Below are positions 63,979 through 64,000 of a DNA stretch of 64,000 nucleotides, one piece after another. The position numbers and the translations under genes are program-made. Below the pieces are notes generated by a model. It saw nothing but the letters and a program-made list of their open reading frames with translations, ran no database searches and was not told the origin of the DNA. How positions within the stretch are numbered: position 1 is the first letter of the stretch; each line of letters opens with the position of its first letter. Source of the stretch: Crossaster papposus (Eukaryota; Echinodermata; Asteroidea; Velatida; Solasteridae); assembly GCA_037893245.1 (NCBI GenBank), contig JBAIAA010000314.1, positions 558,001 through 622,000 of the forward strand, read 5' to 3'.

Positions 63979-64000
63979 CACATGGAAAGACCCCACATGG

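Noticed and set aside
1..64000. CRISPR arrays, bacterial operons or ribosome-binding sites
   Set aside because: Intron-bearing, transposon-rich animal DNA; the tandem repeats have no spacer structure and there are no prokaryotic gene cassettes.

Overview
The window looks like a piece of a large, AT-leaning animal genome, most likely from a marine invertebrate. The reasons are introns with consensus splice sites, palindromic TACATGTA-type words throughout, and a very wide range of animal transposable elements: DIRS, Ty3/gypsy, several LINE clades, a Penelope-like element, tyrosine-recombinase elements, cut-and-paste elements and foldbacks. I cannot name the phylum. I recognise no conserved host gene. 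A few exon-like stretches (near 3.4, 26.2 and 32.3 kb) may belong to host genes but remain weak. I found no tRNA, rRNA or CRISPR feature.

Layout. 1-7.8 kb: AT-rich sequence with a perfect two-phase minisatellite (1,817-2,764), then a minus-strand LINE fragment with a PHD-type zinc finger and a 2A-like NPGP motif. 7.8-13.4 kb: a DIRS retrotransposon with split inverted terminal repeats, an internal complementary region, gag, RT, RNase H and tyrosine recombinase; it is broken and carries a 1-kb insertion. 15-18.2 kb: a split LINE (RT, then APE). 18.4-19.3 kb: a Ty3/gypsy remnant with protease joined to integrase. 20.9-24.8 kb: a second Ty3/gypsy element with LTR remnants, gag, protease and integrase but no RT. 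25.0 kb: an SGNH-hydrolase-like exon. 27.0-29.7 kb: a LINE ORF/3' tail and an APE-type LINE. 29.8-31.7 kb: a tyrosine recombinase split by two interlocked foldback elements.

33.8-38.2 kb holds what I consider the most interesting unit. It is a 4.4-kb DNA transposon with long near-perfect terminal inverted repeats and a multi-exon transposase. That protein has a D-D-E triad ending in NPIEHKWSP and two C-terminal C2H2 fingers, and I cannot place it in a named superfamily. An internally deleted 0.9-kb derivative sits inverted at 58.3-59.2 kb. 38.2-44.2 kb is a nest at least three deep: a TIR element contains an LTR retrotransposon, which contains a DIRS copy.

44.6-46.4 kb: plus-strand Ty3/gypsy RT/RNase H. 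48.4-52.6 kb: minus-strand Ty3/gypsy integrase split by a LINE with a target duplication. 52.9-55.9 kb: a cluster of nested palindromes whose central foldback carries, in each arm, a complete minimal type I hammerhead ribozyme. 56.2-58.2 kb: a Penelope-like element with RT and GIY-YIG nuclease. 60.4-62.9 kb: a 2.5-kb element bounded by 13-bp TIRs and built almost wholly from TTACC/GGTAA words. 63.6-64 kb: a small TIR element.

Functionally this is a transposon graveyard. Its youngest-looking parts are the 34-38 kb transposon, the Penelope-like ORF and the near-identical arms of the 54-kb foldback.
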